From positions 1 through 30,977 of the IMG/VR virus record IMGVR_UViG_3300033141_001476: 30,977 nt of DNA. One strand, given 5' to 3'. Positions 20,817 to 27,791 of this stretch are shown here, one piece after another (position 1 is the first letter of the stretch; every line of letters starts with the position of its first letter). A program made the position numbers and the translations under genes. Source of the stretch: a virus. The notes beneath the pieces are model-generated. The model was given only the letters and a program-made list of their open reading frames with translations. It was not told the origin of the DNA and ran no database searches.

Positions 20817-20972
20817 CTACCCTGCGACCAGTTCAGTTTTTATTAGTTTGATTCTTGTGTGATAGTGCTTTTTACAATGCTTACAGTAGTAGCCCCTTCG
20901 TCTATTAGTATTCCACATTCGGCTGTTACACTTTGGGCATCTAGTCCAGCTTAGGGCATTGGTTTCTACCAC
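20817..20972 (-). CDS. 51-aa zinc-ribbon miniprotein
   Basis: GTG 20972 follows GGAGGGGGATTAAA. RCPKCNSRMWNTNRRRGYYCKHCKK is a CX2C-X14-CX2C ribbon with a basic loop, like the zinc-beta-ribbon N-terminus of transposase/InsA-type proteins. The basic C-terminus (HTRIKLIK) fits nucleic-acid binding. Function unknown. Confidence 0.6.
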   Translation of the reverse strand: MVETNALSWTRCPKCNSRMWNTNRRRGYYCKHCKKHYHTRIKLIKTELVAG

Positions 20973-20981
20973 TTTAATCCC

Positions 20982-21004
20982 CCTCCTTACTTGTTGATTA
21001 TTTA
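20982..21004 (-). repeat. repeated stop/RBS cassette, copy 4
   Basis: TAAATAATCAACAAGTAAGG followed by AGG; the CCC of copies 1-3 is altered. It links the stop of the frameshifted gene at 21002 to the RBS of the zinc-ribbon gene. Confidence 0.65.
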
Positions 21005-21177
21005 GTTCCTTTTAGCCTCTAGCAATTTGACTTTTCTGCCAGATACCCAGACTGTTACCTGCCTTGAGGGAATAAAGATAGAAAGCGTTCCGAAATCGTC
21101 ACAATCTTCAATGCGAACTCGCTCATCTTTATATTCCCCGATACAATGATACCCTTTGTTGAGATAGTCTTTGTCAC
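21002..21177 (-). pseudogene. 58-aa protein broken by a one-base deletion after the start
   Basis: The long frame reads DYLNKGYHCIGEYKDERVRIE, then FGTLSIFIPSRQVTVWVSGRKVKLLEAKRN, clearly protein-like, but has no start codon. GTG 21177, six bases after AGGAGG, is one base out of frame. One more A in the AAA run (21170-21172) would give VTKDYLNKG and a complete 58-residue protein of exactly the right spacing. Beta-rich; no family recognised. Confidence 0.55.
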
Positions 21178-21183
21178 TTCACC

Positions 21184-21206
21184 CCTCCTTACTTGTTGGT
21201 TATTTA
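21184..21206 (-). repeat. repeated stop/RBS cassette, copy 5
   Basis: TAAATAACCAACAAGTAAGG followed by AGGGG, between the first gene of the operon and the frameshifted gene. Confidence 0.7.
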
Positions 21207-21383
21207 GACTAGTGCCACCTTACGCCTTGTTACCTTCATCGGCTCACCGCACTCAAGGCACTTTTCCCACTCTCTATATTGATAGTTTGGTAGCTCGTGC
21301 TCTGTGAAAATCTCAGCTTTACCACAAGCCTGGCACTTGAATAAATATTCCCATTGTTGATATATGCTTAATCTGTCTGTCAT
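21204..21383 (-). CDS. 59-aa zinc-ribbon protein
   Basis: First gene of the leftward operon: ATG 21383 follows GGAGGGATGAA and lies about 30 bases from the promoter -10. CQACGK and CLECGEP are separated by about 22 residues, a four-Cys ribbon; the end is basic (MKVTRRKVALV). As first early gene with a ribbon it may bind RNA polymerase or DNA, which is inference from position. Confidence 0.65.
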   Translation of the reverse strand: MTDRLSIYQQWEYLFKCQACGKAEIFTEHELPNYQYREWEKCLECGEPMKVTRRKVALV

Positions 21384-21411
21384 TTCATCCCTCCTTAACC
21401 TTGATACTCTT

Positions 21412-21439
21412 ATTATAAGCCTTCCTGGCTATTTGTCTA
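21412..21439 (-). promoter_or_regulatory. leftward early promoter
   Basis: TAGACA (21434-21439), 16 bases, TATAAT (21412-21417). The start of transcription would fall about 20 bases before the first leftward ATG region. It differs from the shared extended -10 promoters. Confidence 0.65.
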
Positions 21440-21569
21440 CCCCCAGTGGCTTTGCTGGTGCGGATTTATAGCAATTGGGACAAAACGGTTATGAGTAACA
21501 ACTAGCTTTATCTCTATCAGGCTACTATTATCTCGCTTATGCTCTTGTTTTCGAATATATTTTTAAGAC

Positions 21570-21598
21570 TTGATATTTAGTTTGTAATATGGTATAAT
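21570..21598 (+). promoter_or_regulatory. rightward promoter, extended -10
   Basis: TTGATA (21570-21575), 17 bases, TATAAT (21593-21598) with the same AATATGG block as the two leftward promoters. The next gene starts at 21617 after GGAGGTGATAAA. The 130 bases between the two divergent promoters are the likely site of any repressor; they include the small inverted repeat GTTATGAGTAAC. Confidence 0.82.
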
Positions 21599-21616
21599 AG
21601 GAATGGAGGTGATAAA

Positions 21617-21943
21617 ATGACAAACGAGCAGATAAAAGAGTTTTGGGAATGGTGTGGGTTTGAATACAAGATACCATCCGATTATGGTTTGCCTTGTTGC
21701 GATTGGTGGCAATATCCAGACGGAATACAATCTAGCAATTCGCCCCCCATAGACCTCAACAACCTCTTTAAGTATGCTGTGCCGAAGCTAGATTATTGTG
21801 ACATTACTAAGCCTGAAACACCAAAGGGGTGGTGGGTAAGCAGTGTACGGATAGAAGTGAATAACCGTATTGTATTCGGACATAAAATAGACAAAGACCC
21901 TGCCTTAGCTCTATTCTGGGCTATATGGGAAGTAATGAAATGA
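21617..21943 (+). CDS. hypothetical phage protein
   Basis: A 108-aa protein starting at ATG 21617 with a strong GGAGGTGA RBS. Pattern: EQIKEFWEWCGFEY, then WWQYPDG, PIDLNNLFKYAVPKL, and an end DPALALFWAIWEVM. This order (EFWEWCGF...YPDG...NLFKYAVP...DPALALFWAI) is recurrent in unnamed phage proteins. Cys/Trp-rich N-terminus. Function unknown. First gene of the rightward operon, overlapping the next by four bases. Confidence 0.7.
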   Translation: MTNEQIKEFWEWCGFEYKIPSDYGLPCCDWWQYPDGIQSSNSPPIDLNNLFKYAVPKLDYCDITKPETPKGWWVSSVRIEVNNRIVFGHKIDKDPALALFWAIWEVMK

Positions 21944-22353
21944 ATTATACAGAATTTTATAAAGAGGTTCGCAAATACGCAACTAATTATGCTAGCAGGT
22001 TATTTAGGAATGGGAGAGAAGAAGCGGTTGATAAGGCAATGGATATACTTGTTGATAGAATACTTAAAGAGAAAGTTACCCTTTCGTTAGCCAAGCGTAT
22101 AGTTCACGACTCGTTAATCAATATCTTCAGAACTCAAGATTTAGAGAGCATATGCGAGAGGGAGGGTATGACCATATATCAACCAGTAAACAAAAACAAG
22201 AACTTAAAGGTTAGACTAGACCAGATAACCAGACCCCGGGAAAGGGAAATAATGACACTCTATTCTAGAGGGGTAAGACAGGCTAATATAGCTAGAGAAC
22301 TGAAGGTATCAAAACAATACATATCAGAAGTTGTTAGGAGGTGGACGATTTAG
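21940..22353 (+). CDS. sigma-factor-like HTH regulator
   Basis: About 137 aa. I choose ATG 21940 because it overlaps the previous TGA (ATGA); an in-frame ATG at 21925 lies deeper in the previous gene. The C-terminus (PREREIMTLYSRGVRQANIARELKVSKQYISEVVRRW) is a textbook sigma-70 region 4 / LuxR-like helix-turn-helix. The N-terminal 90 residues are helical (EAVDKAMDILVDRILKEKVTL) and may take the place of region 2. Second gene after the rightward promoter, so a good candidate activator of late genes; that role is inferred. Confidence 0.7.
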   Translation: MNYTEFYKEVRKYATNYASRLFRNGREEAVDKAMDILVDRILKEKVTLSLAKRIVHDSLINIFRTQDLESICEREGMTIYQPVNKNKNLKVRLDQITRPREREIMTLYSRGVRQANIARELKVSKQYISEVVRRWTI

Positions 22354-22444
22354 GTTGACTTTTGTTGGTATACTAGATGAGGGAAGTAAAAGTAACGGTT
22401 CTCCTCGGAGCTAAGTTCAATAGCCGTTCAACTCTCTCTTTCAT

Positions 22445-22600
22445 ATGAGCAGAACTAGAAGAAGAAAAGCTTATTTCAGTGTCCCTTCCTGGTTTAAGAG
22501 AATGAATCGCAGGGAAGAGAGAGCTAAACAGAAACAAGCTCTAAGAGAAGGTAAGGATATTCCGATATTTAAGAAGCGGGATGCTTATGATTATTGGTAA
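22445..22600 (+). CDS. 51-aa basic phage miniprotein
   Basis: Starts MSRTRRRKAYFSVPSWFKRM and ends PIFKKRDAYDYW. Basic N-terminus, PSW..R motif and a 'DIP.FK..D.YDYW' end recall short conserved phage proteins found near the packaging genes. No Shine-Dalgarno is visible before the ATG, which is unusual for this genome. Possibly RNA- or DNA-binding. Confidence 0.5.
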   Translation: MSRTRRRKAYFSVPSWFKRMNRREERAKQKQALREGKDIPIFKKRDAYDYW

Positions 22601-22819
22601 GACCTATGTACCAAGCGTACAAAAGGTTCTTTTCTCCTTATGGGGGAATCGCAGGGGGGTGAAAGGCTCTCTTAGTGCTAAGGTGCTAGGAGTATAACAT
22701 CACCAAGTAGCTCCCACAAAGGGGTAACTCAGCGGATTCAGGTCGCTCCTGAACTCTAGTTAATCTAAGCCCCGGCGGGTAGACCGAGATGAAACCCGTC
22801 ACTAATTAATGGAAGATAA
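22601..22819 (+). other. non-coding, hairpin-rich tract before the small-terminase-like gene
   Basis: No gene over 219 bases. Hairpins by eye include TTCAGG/CCTGAA (22737-22753), CGGGT/ACCCG (22776-22798), CCC/GGG near 22713-22724, CTTA/TAAG near 22670-22682, and GGAG/CTCC across 22689-22714. Next to packaging genes it may be a cos/pac region or a structured RNA. Confidence 0.4.
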
Positions 22820-23173
22820 ATGACAGAAGATAACCATTTTGTAAATAAAAAAGATACTAAATTTAAGCCAGGCTGGAAAGGGGGTCCGGGTAGACCTCCA
22901 AAACTAAAAACACAAGTAAAAAACTTCATAAAAGAGCACCCCTACGCTGTGGAAACGCTTATGACTGTTCTATATGAAGCGGGGATTAAAGGAGACCGTG
23001 AAGCAGCCATATATGTAATCGATAGAATCAAAGGTAAGCCTAAAGCTGTTACCGGTTTAGATGAAGCTGACAGGGAGTTGGTAAAAGCCCAGACTGTAGT
23101 GGAGTTTATGAAGCTAAGGAGAGCGAAGCAAATCGGATTAATAGAACAAGGAGGACTAAACGAAAATGAATGA
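22820..23173 (+). CDS. DUF5681 / small-terminase-like protein
   Basis: A 117-aa protein. KFKPGWKGGPGRPPKLKTQVK is the Gly/Pro/Lys-rich lead of DUF5681-type proteins, followed by helices YAVETLMTVLYEAGIKGDREAAIYVIDRIKGKPKAV, typical of the small DNA-binding protein that precedes the large terminase. A TerS-like role is known for some relatives. It precedes the terminase by about 1.2 kb, separated by other genes and a non-coding tract. Overlaps the next gene by eight bases. Confidence 0.7.
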   Translation: MTEDNHFVNKKDTKFKPGWKGGPGRPPKLKTQVKNFIKEHPYAVETLMTVLYEAGIKGDREAAIYVIDRIKGKPKAVTGLDEADRELVKAQTVVEFMKLRRAKQIGLIEQGGLNENE

Positions 23174-23345
23174 GATGTTGACCTGTGTGGATTGTGGGGA
23201 GGAATTTGTATTTACCGAGGGGGAGCAGAAGTTTTACCACGACAGGATACTAGCTCCGCCCAAACGATGTCATAAGTGTAGAATTGCGAAACGAAACGAG
23301 ATGGAGACGAGACGAAATGAAAGAATACTTCAAGGTTTCCAATAG
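23166..23345 (+). CDS. 59-aa zinc-ribbon protein
   Basis: ATG 23166, overlapping the upstream gene, after AGGAGGACTAAACGAAA. CVDCGEEFVFTEGEQ and CHKCR form a four-Cys ribbon of the 'probable zinc-ribbon' type common in phage genomes (CVDCG.eF.ft.geq.fy....l..PkRC..Cr). The C-terminus is basic (RRNERILQGF). Function unknown. Confidence 0.7.
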   Translation: MNEMLTCVDCGEEFVFTEGEQKFYHDRILAPPKRCHKCRIAKRNEMETRRNERILQGFQ

Positions 23346-23568
23346 AGTATTTAATCTAAAGCTAACATTATCGGAACTGGTAATACTGATTTATATATAC
23401 CGGTGCTCTAATAACAGCAAGGCGTTTCCTTCTTACAGTACAATAGCCAAAAACTGCCACATCAGCCGCAGAACCGCTATTAGAGTTATCTTATCACTGG
23501 AGAGTAAAAACATAATTCAGATAGATAGAACTAACAGAAAAGCTAATCGTTACCTAGTGACACTGTGA
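23317..23568 (+). CDS. HTH (HTH_36-like) replication-type protein
   Basis: I use ATG 23317, which gives 83 aa; an in-frame earlier ATG overlaps the zinc-ribbon gene further. LTLSELVILIYIYRCSNNSKAFPSYSTIAKNCHISRRTAIRVILSLESKNII is the winged-helix seen at the N-terminus of phage replication initiators and DnaD-like proteins; here the second domain is absent. Palindromes and repeats follow immediately, which would be natural binding sites. Initiator or repressor role is inferred. Confidence 0.7.
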   Translation: MKEYFKVSNRVFNLKLTLSELVILIYIYRCSNNSKAFPSYSTIAKNCHISRRTAIRVILSLESKNIIQIDRTNRKANRYLVTL

Positions 23569-23606
23569 CACTAGGTGGTGACATGATGTCACCAGAACTA
23601 GTGACA
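23553..23606. promoter_or_regulatory. operator-like palindrome cluster
   Basis: GTGACA occurs at 23557-23562, 23565-23570, 23578-23583 and 23601-23606, and inverted as TGTCAC at 23587-23592. The perfect palindrome GGTGACATGATGTCACC (8+1+8) spans 23577-23593, and CTAGTGACA occurs twice. It overlaps the end of the HTH gene. Likely binding sites for that protein or an origin element. Confidence 0.65.
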
Positions 23607-23663
23607 AATGAGCACCACTATAAATAACTAGATAATAACTATATATAAAGAACTAATATGTAT

Positions 23664-23778
23664 AATAGGGTGTTACGCTTCGCTATTAGGGCTTCGCTTC
23701 ACACCCCTATTAGAAAAGAAAAAGAACCTACGAGTAGGTTCAAAGGAAACATATATGGATAATTACTTATATATGTTT
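23664..23778. repeat. three tandem hairpins in an AT-rich non-coding tract
   Basis: AATAGGGTGT (23664-23673) pairs with ACACCCCTATT (23701-23711), with GCTTCGC twice in the loop. GAACCTAC/GTAGGTTC (23724-23741) is a perfect 8-bp hairpin. AAACATATAT/ATATATGTTT (23747-23778) is a perfect 10-bp hairpin. No gene is seen between 23569 and 23907. Confidence 0.6.
23713..23741 (-). terminator. possible minus-strand rho-independent terminator
   Basis: Read on the minus strand, the perfect hairpin at 23724-23741 is followed by TTTTTCTTTT. It would stop leftward transcription entering from the packaging genes, or end an unseen antisense RNA. Confidence 0.45.
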
Positions 23779-23841
23779 CAACGAATTACATAAGTTAGAA
23801 AGTTCCTGGGGCGTCGCACGGGGACTGTAAGGATGCGGTTG

Positions 23842-23887
23842 GTCAACAAGTCAACAAAGTCAACTTTTAGCTACAACCAAAGTCAAC
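23842..23887. repeat. GTCAAC direct repeats
   Basis: GTCAAC at 23842-23847, 23850-23855, 23859-23864 and 23882-23887 (steps of 8, 9 and 23 bases), ending about 20 bases before the next gene. Iteron- or operator-like. Confidence 0.55.
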
Positions 23888-23907
23888 ATTTGTCACGTAG
23901 GAGAGAT

Positions 23908-24081
23908 ATGCTGGTTGATAAGAAGCTAGACCATCATCTCCAGCGCAATGTAAGTAAGCTTAATCGCAAATTCACACTTGAGGCTATAGAGGCTTGGGAC
24001 AAGGGAGGCAGTGGTTCTTTTGAGGAGTTTCTAGAAACATATGTTTTCCTCAGGTGGGCAGGGTTGTGTATAAGCAACTAG
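23908..24081 (+). CDS. 57-aa hypothetical protein
   Basis: I choose ATG 23908, after GTAGGAGAGAT; a longer frame back to 23833 runs through the GTCAAC repeats and has no RBS. The product is basic then acidic (KKLDHHLQRNVSKLNRKF, EAWDKGGSGSFEEFLETY). No family recognised. The GTCAAC repeats immediately upstream suggest it is regulated. Confidence 0.5.
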   Translation: MLVDKKLDHHLQRNVSKLNRKFTLEAIEAWDKGGSGSFEEFLETYVFLRWAGLCISN

Positions 24082-24381
24082 ATGACATAATGGATGTAGT
24101 GCGTCCCACTAGATAGGAGGAGAGATGACCAGAAGAATATCCCTATGAAGTCGGCTACCAGCAAGGCTTATTGGATAGATAAGTAGTTTACCATTAGCTA
24201 GTACCATAAACAGCCTAGATTTTGGCTACAGTGGCTCTCAGTATAGTTCTGTCTAAGATTACGAAGACCAATCATTATACCCATCCACCATATATCAGAA
24301 AAGAAGGCTAAGGAGCAATCCACCTCAAAAAACGGGGATATAAAAATTCCAATCATTATTATGTAAGGTATATTAGAATAG
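24082..24381 (+). other. 300-base gap, no convincing gene
   Basis: A strong AGGAGGAGAG before ATG 24125 leads only to a seven-codon frame, while a neighbouring frame reads EEYPYEVGYQQGLLDR, perhaps another frameshifted miniprotein. Beyond about 24180 I see no ORF. CCAATCATTAT occurs twice (near 24269 and 24350). Confidence 0.4.
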
Positions 24382-25789
24382 ATGGATAAAAAGGAGCAGT
24401 TATTCAGGGTAGCGGAGGCTCAGGATGATTTATTTTGTTTTCTGAAGTATGTTAAGATACAGGAGCCTGGCGAGTTAAGTTTAGATTATGAATTTATTAG
24501 ACTATCAGTTTATAGATGTAATTAAAGCCAAGCAGATAGGAGTTAGTTGGGCGCTTAGCATTTTTGCCTTATGGACTATTTACTCTAAGTTTGGGTTTAA
24601 TGTACTTGAGATTTCTAAGGGTGACTTAGAATCCCGTGCTTTGTTAGCGAAGTCGAGGGTTGTTTACAACAATTTACCTGAGTGGATGAAGGTATTCACT
24701 CTAGAGCCTAATTCTGGGGAGAAGTTTGGTTTTCGGGAGATAAGGTCGCAGATTTTATCCTTTCCTTCTACAGAGACATCGGGTTTAGGGCAAACAGCGG
24801 GACTCGTTATACACGATGAAGCTGACTTCCATCCTTACTTTAGGGTAAATTTGTCTCACACAAGGGCTACAGTGGCTGACAGTTTAGAAAGGAAACTGGT
24901 TGCTGTTTCTACTGTAGATAAAACCAAGCCTGATTCGTACTTTAAGAAGCATTGGAAAGATGCCAGGGATGGTAAGAATGGGTTTAAGGCTTTGTTTTAT
25001 GGATATGATGTCCGTCCCAACAGAGACCAAGAGTTTTATGATGCGATGGTAAGGGAGAATGAATCCGCTCCTTGGGTTGTGGAAGCAAATTATCCCAGAA
25101 CTTCGGAGGAAGCGTTAAGCCCACTATCGACTCAGTCCTGTTTTAATAAAGACAGGTTGAGTGATTTGTGGGATAAGACCGTAGAACCAGAAACAAGGCG
25201 GGGGTATATCTATGTTTTTTGTCCGCCCAGTATTGGGACTCAATATGTAGGTGGGGTTGATGTTGGTGAGGGGATTGGTAGAGATTATTCGGTTTTGAAT
25301 ATAGTTGGCAGGAGGGGGTTGAATTCAGAGGTTTGTGCTGTTATTTATACCAACAAGGTAGGCACAGCCGAGTTTGCTTACGATGTGTGGAGCTTGTGTA
25401 AGGAATACTTTGGGCCTGAGCTGGTGATAGATAATATAGGTATTGGTAGGGCTGTGATTGACAAACTACGGGAACTGGGTTATACCAGGTTATTCTCAAG
25501 TGAGGCTGATAATAAATTAAAAGCAGGCAGACCAATAACAGGAATAGAAAAGGCGGGTTTTTCTCTTACTCGTCCCAATAAGAGAGAATTGGTAGTTAAG
25601 CTAGTTGAAGCAATAAATGATGGTAGTTTGGTAACACGGTTTAAGCCGCAGGTTAAAGAGATGATGGAATATCAATGGGTTAATGATTACCCAGAGCCGA
25701 CTGGGGCAACTCACGGAGACTTAGTCATCGCCTTGATGTTAAAAGGAAGTGGGTCCATCAGAGAAAGCAAGGGTTTGGATAGGAGGTAG
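24382..25789 (+). CDS. terL: large terminase subunit, frameshifted near the N-terminus
   Basis: The main frame (ATG 24488, 433 aa) has VIKAKQIGVSW (residues 11-21, the variant Walker A of TerL), LVIHDEAD (106-113, Walker B), VGGVDVGEG with Asp258, LVIDNIG with Asp315 and THGDLVIA with Asp411, the last three forming the RNase-H-like nuclease site. The expected N-terminus lies in another frame from ATG 24382 to 24525: MDKKEQLFRVAEAQDDLFCF, KYVKIQEPGELSLDYEF. The frame changes between about 24490 and 24515 and a few codons may be missing. Joined, it resembles a complete terminase ATPase-nuclease that packages DNA through the portal. Indel error or real damage cannot be separated. Confidence 0.88.
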
Positions 25790-25815
25790 GGAAATAAGAT
25801 GGTAAGGAGTAAATA

Positions 25816-27559
25816 GTGGCAAAGTTAACAGCCCCTAAAGATGCCCCTGAAATTACAAAAGAGGTTGCTAAGAAGTTTCAGGACTTTCGGGAGCAGTTTA
25901 CCCGTATGGAACCTTGAAATTTGGGAGATGAACCCATCTCCTACTAATATAACTGCCTACCACTCGGATATTTTAAGTAAGACCAAAGAGCACGAAACTG
26001 ATATAAACATTGTCTCTAATGAGCTACGCACTAACTGCGATAATGTCCAGTCTATTCTCTCTTCAGCCGATATGCAGATTATGGTTAGACTAGCCGAGCC
26101 AACAGGCGTAGATAGGCGTGCTGATATGGCTAAACTAGAGAGGTTATTCTATTTCCTACTTACACAAGGCGATTTGAGATTAAGGCGGTTGTTATTACCC
26201 ACTTTAAGGGAGCAGTCAGACTGGCACGCCCTAGTTAGAGGGTGGAGGGCTGCTAGAATTCTTACCTATAAAGGGGAAAAGGGTGGGATTGTAGCGAATT
26301 ATACCCCATTAGACCCCAGGTGGTTAGTTTACGAGGTTGGTGCTGATGGCTTGATATGGGTGGCATATAAGACATTTAAGGCTAAGGAAACCTTGAAAAG
26401 TGAGTGGGGCTATCTTCCGAAAGGACTGAAGACTGCTTTACAAAGCCTAACTGGGGCGAAGGAAAAGGCAGAAAACGAAACTATAGATTGGTGGTATTTT
26501 GAAGAGCCAGGGAAGGTATGGAATGCGGTAGTTCACAAGGGTGGCTTTTTGAAAGAGCCTGAAAGGCTCAAGCTGCGTTCAATGCCTTTTGCCATTGTTC
26601 CTGTATCAACTCGTCCTCCAATAGCTGACGAAACAGGAATGAAGTTAAAAGGATATGGAGAGAGTTTGTTTGCTTCAAGCCGACAGATACACGCCGTCCG
26701 CAATAGAATGGCGACTTTGTTTGCTAACCACGCTAATGTCAGGGCACATCAACCCCTCATTCATTATCGGGCAAAGCAAGGTGGCAGAGATATTCCGCCA
26801 AACCTTCTGGGTCGCTTTGCGGCTACTCCAGGCAGTATGGTTGAGATGACAATGGGGGAGGACAAAATAGAGGCATCTCCTATGGAGGAAATTTCACCTA
26901 CGGTTGTTCAACTACTCTCTTGGTTAAACAGCCAGATAAGGGAAACGATGTTGCCTACCTTCCAGATGGAGAGTCCGCCTGGTTCTGGCACTCGCTATTC
27001 TCTGGCAATGGAGTCCTCTAATAAGATATTCAACCCACAATTACGAAGTCTTAATCACTTCTATGAGGATATTTGTCGCCTAATAGAAGAACAATTGATT
27101 GATGGCGGGATAAGTGTTAAGTTTCAGAGCTTAGTAAAGAACAGGTTTGAGGAAGCGAAGATTACACCAGTTCAGCTAAAAGAGCCGCATATAATAAAGG
27201 TTGAGTTTATGGCTAGAACACCGTGGACACAGATGGATACGGCTCAGGTAGCCCAGATGCTAAAGCAGCTTGGATTACCTGATGGATGGATATGGGAGAA
27301 CATACTGAAGGTTCAAGACCCGAAAATGCTGGCTGATTTGGCAGCAATAGAACTCTTCGAGCATAGTCCTAAAGGGGCGATGAAGAGAGCGGTAGAAGCT
27401 CTTGTAGAGACAAGGGGGGACATTGTAGCAGCACAATCGCTTGTTGCTGATATGGATAAACTGGAGGCAAGTGAGAGAGGAGGCGTCCCTGAGGGTGCTC
27501 CCGAAGGTGCTCCAGAAGAACCACCACCTGCACCTGTAGGAGGGGGTGAGGGAATTTGA
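25816..27559 (+). CDS. portal protein, frameshifted near the N-terminus
   Basis: About 570 aa. GTG 25816 follows AAGGAG by six bases and reads VAKLTAPKDAPEITKEVAKK, FREQFTRME, then hits TGA at about 25915. The portal continues in another frame with LEIWEMNPSP. The residues readable upstream in that second frame (from ATG 25841) are therefore probably spurious. The main body fits portals: VSNELRTNCDNVQSILSSADMQIM near the start, a central region with RQIHAVRNRMATLFANHANV, LLSWLNSQIRETMLPTFQ and FYEDICRLIEEQLIDGG (helical wing/crown), and an acidic Pro/Gly tail (EGAPEGAPEEPPPAPVGGG). Directly after terminase, as expected. Confidence 0.8.
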
Positions 27560-27789
27560 ATTGGAATGAGCGCTTAGTGCATCAAAGAGAACCATACCAC
27601 TACCAAAGAAACAGGCAGATAGGGAACAAGCAACCAAGGGCTCCACAACCTGGGCTACAACCTAACCAACTACCGCCGATTCAAGGTTTTGGGATGTCCA
27701 CGGCAGAGTATTGGAATGGTGTGTTAAGGGATTATCTCCGTCGGAAGAAGGATTTCCAGTCAAAGGGATTTAAGTTTGGGGGTATATAA
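27556..27789 (+). CDS. Gln/Pro-rich 77-aa protein
   Basis: TTG 27556 overlaps the portal TGA, with GAGGGGGTGAGG upstream. Rich in Gln, Pro and Arg (YHYQRNRQIGNKQPRAPQPG), then a helical end (AEYWNGVLRDYLRRKKDFQSKGF). A small head-module protein; perhaps a scaffold or linker. No family recognised. Confidence 0.5.
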   Translation: MNWNERLVHQREPYHYQRNRQIGNKQPRAPQPGLQPNQLPPIQGFGMSTAEYWNGVLRDYLRRKKDFQSKGFKFGGI

Positions 27790-27791
27790 AT

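Noticed and set aside
19702-21206. CRISPR array
   Set aside because: The repeats are about 24 bases but the intervals are whole genes of 150-500 bases, and each repeat has a clear stop/RBS role.
22361-22380. TTGACT followed by TATACT as a promoter after the sigma-like gene
   Set aside because: Spacing is only about eight bases.
22601-22819. tRNA gene suggested by GGGTAACTCAGCGG
   Set aside because: No anticodon arm, no T-loop motif and no acceptor stem could be assembled.
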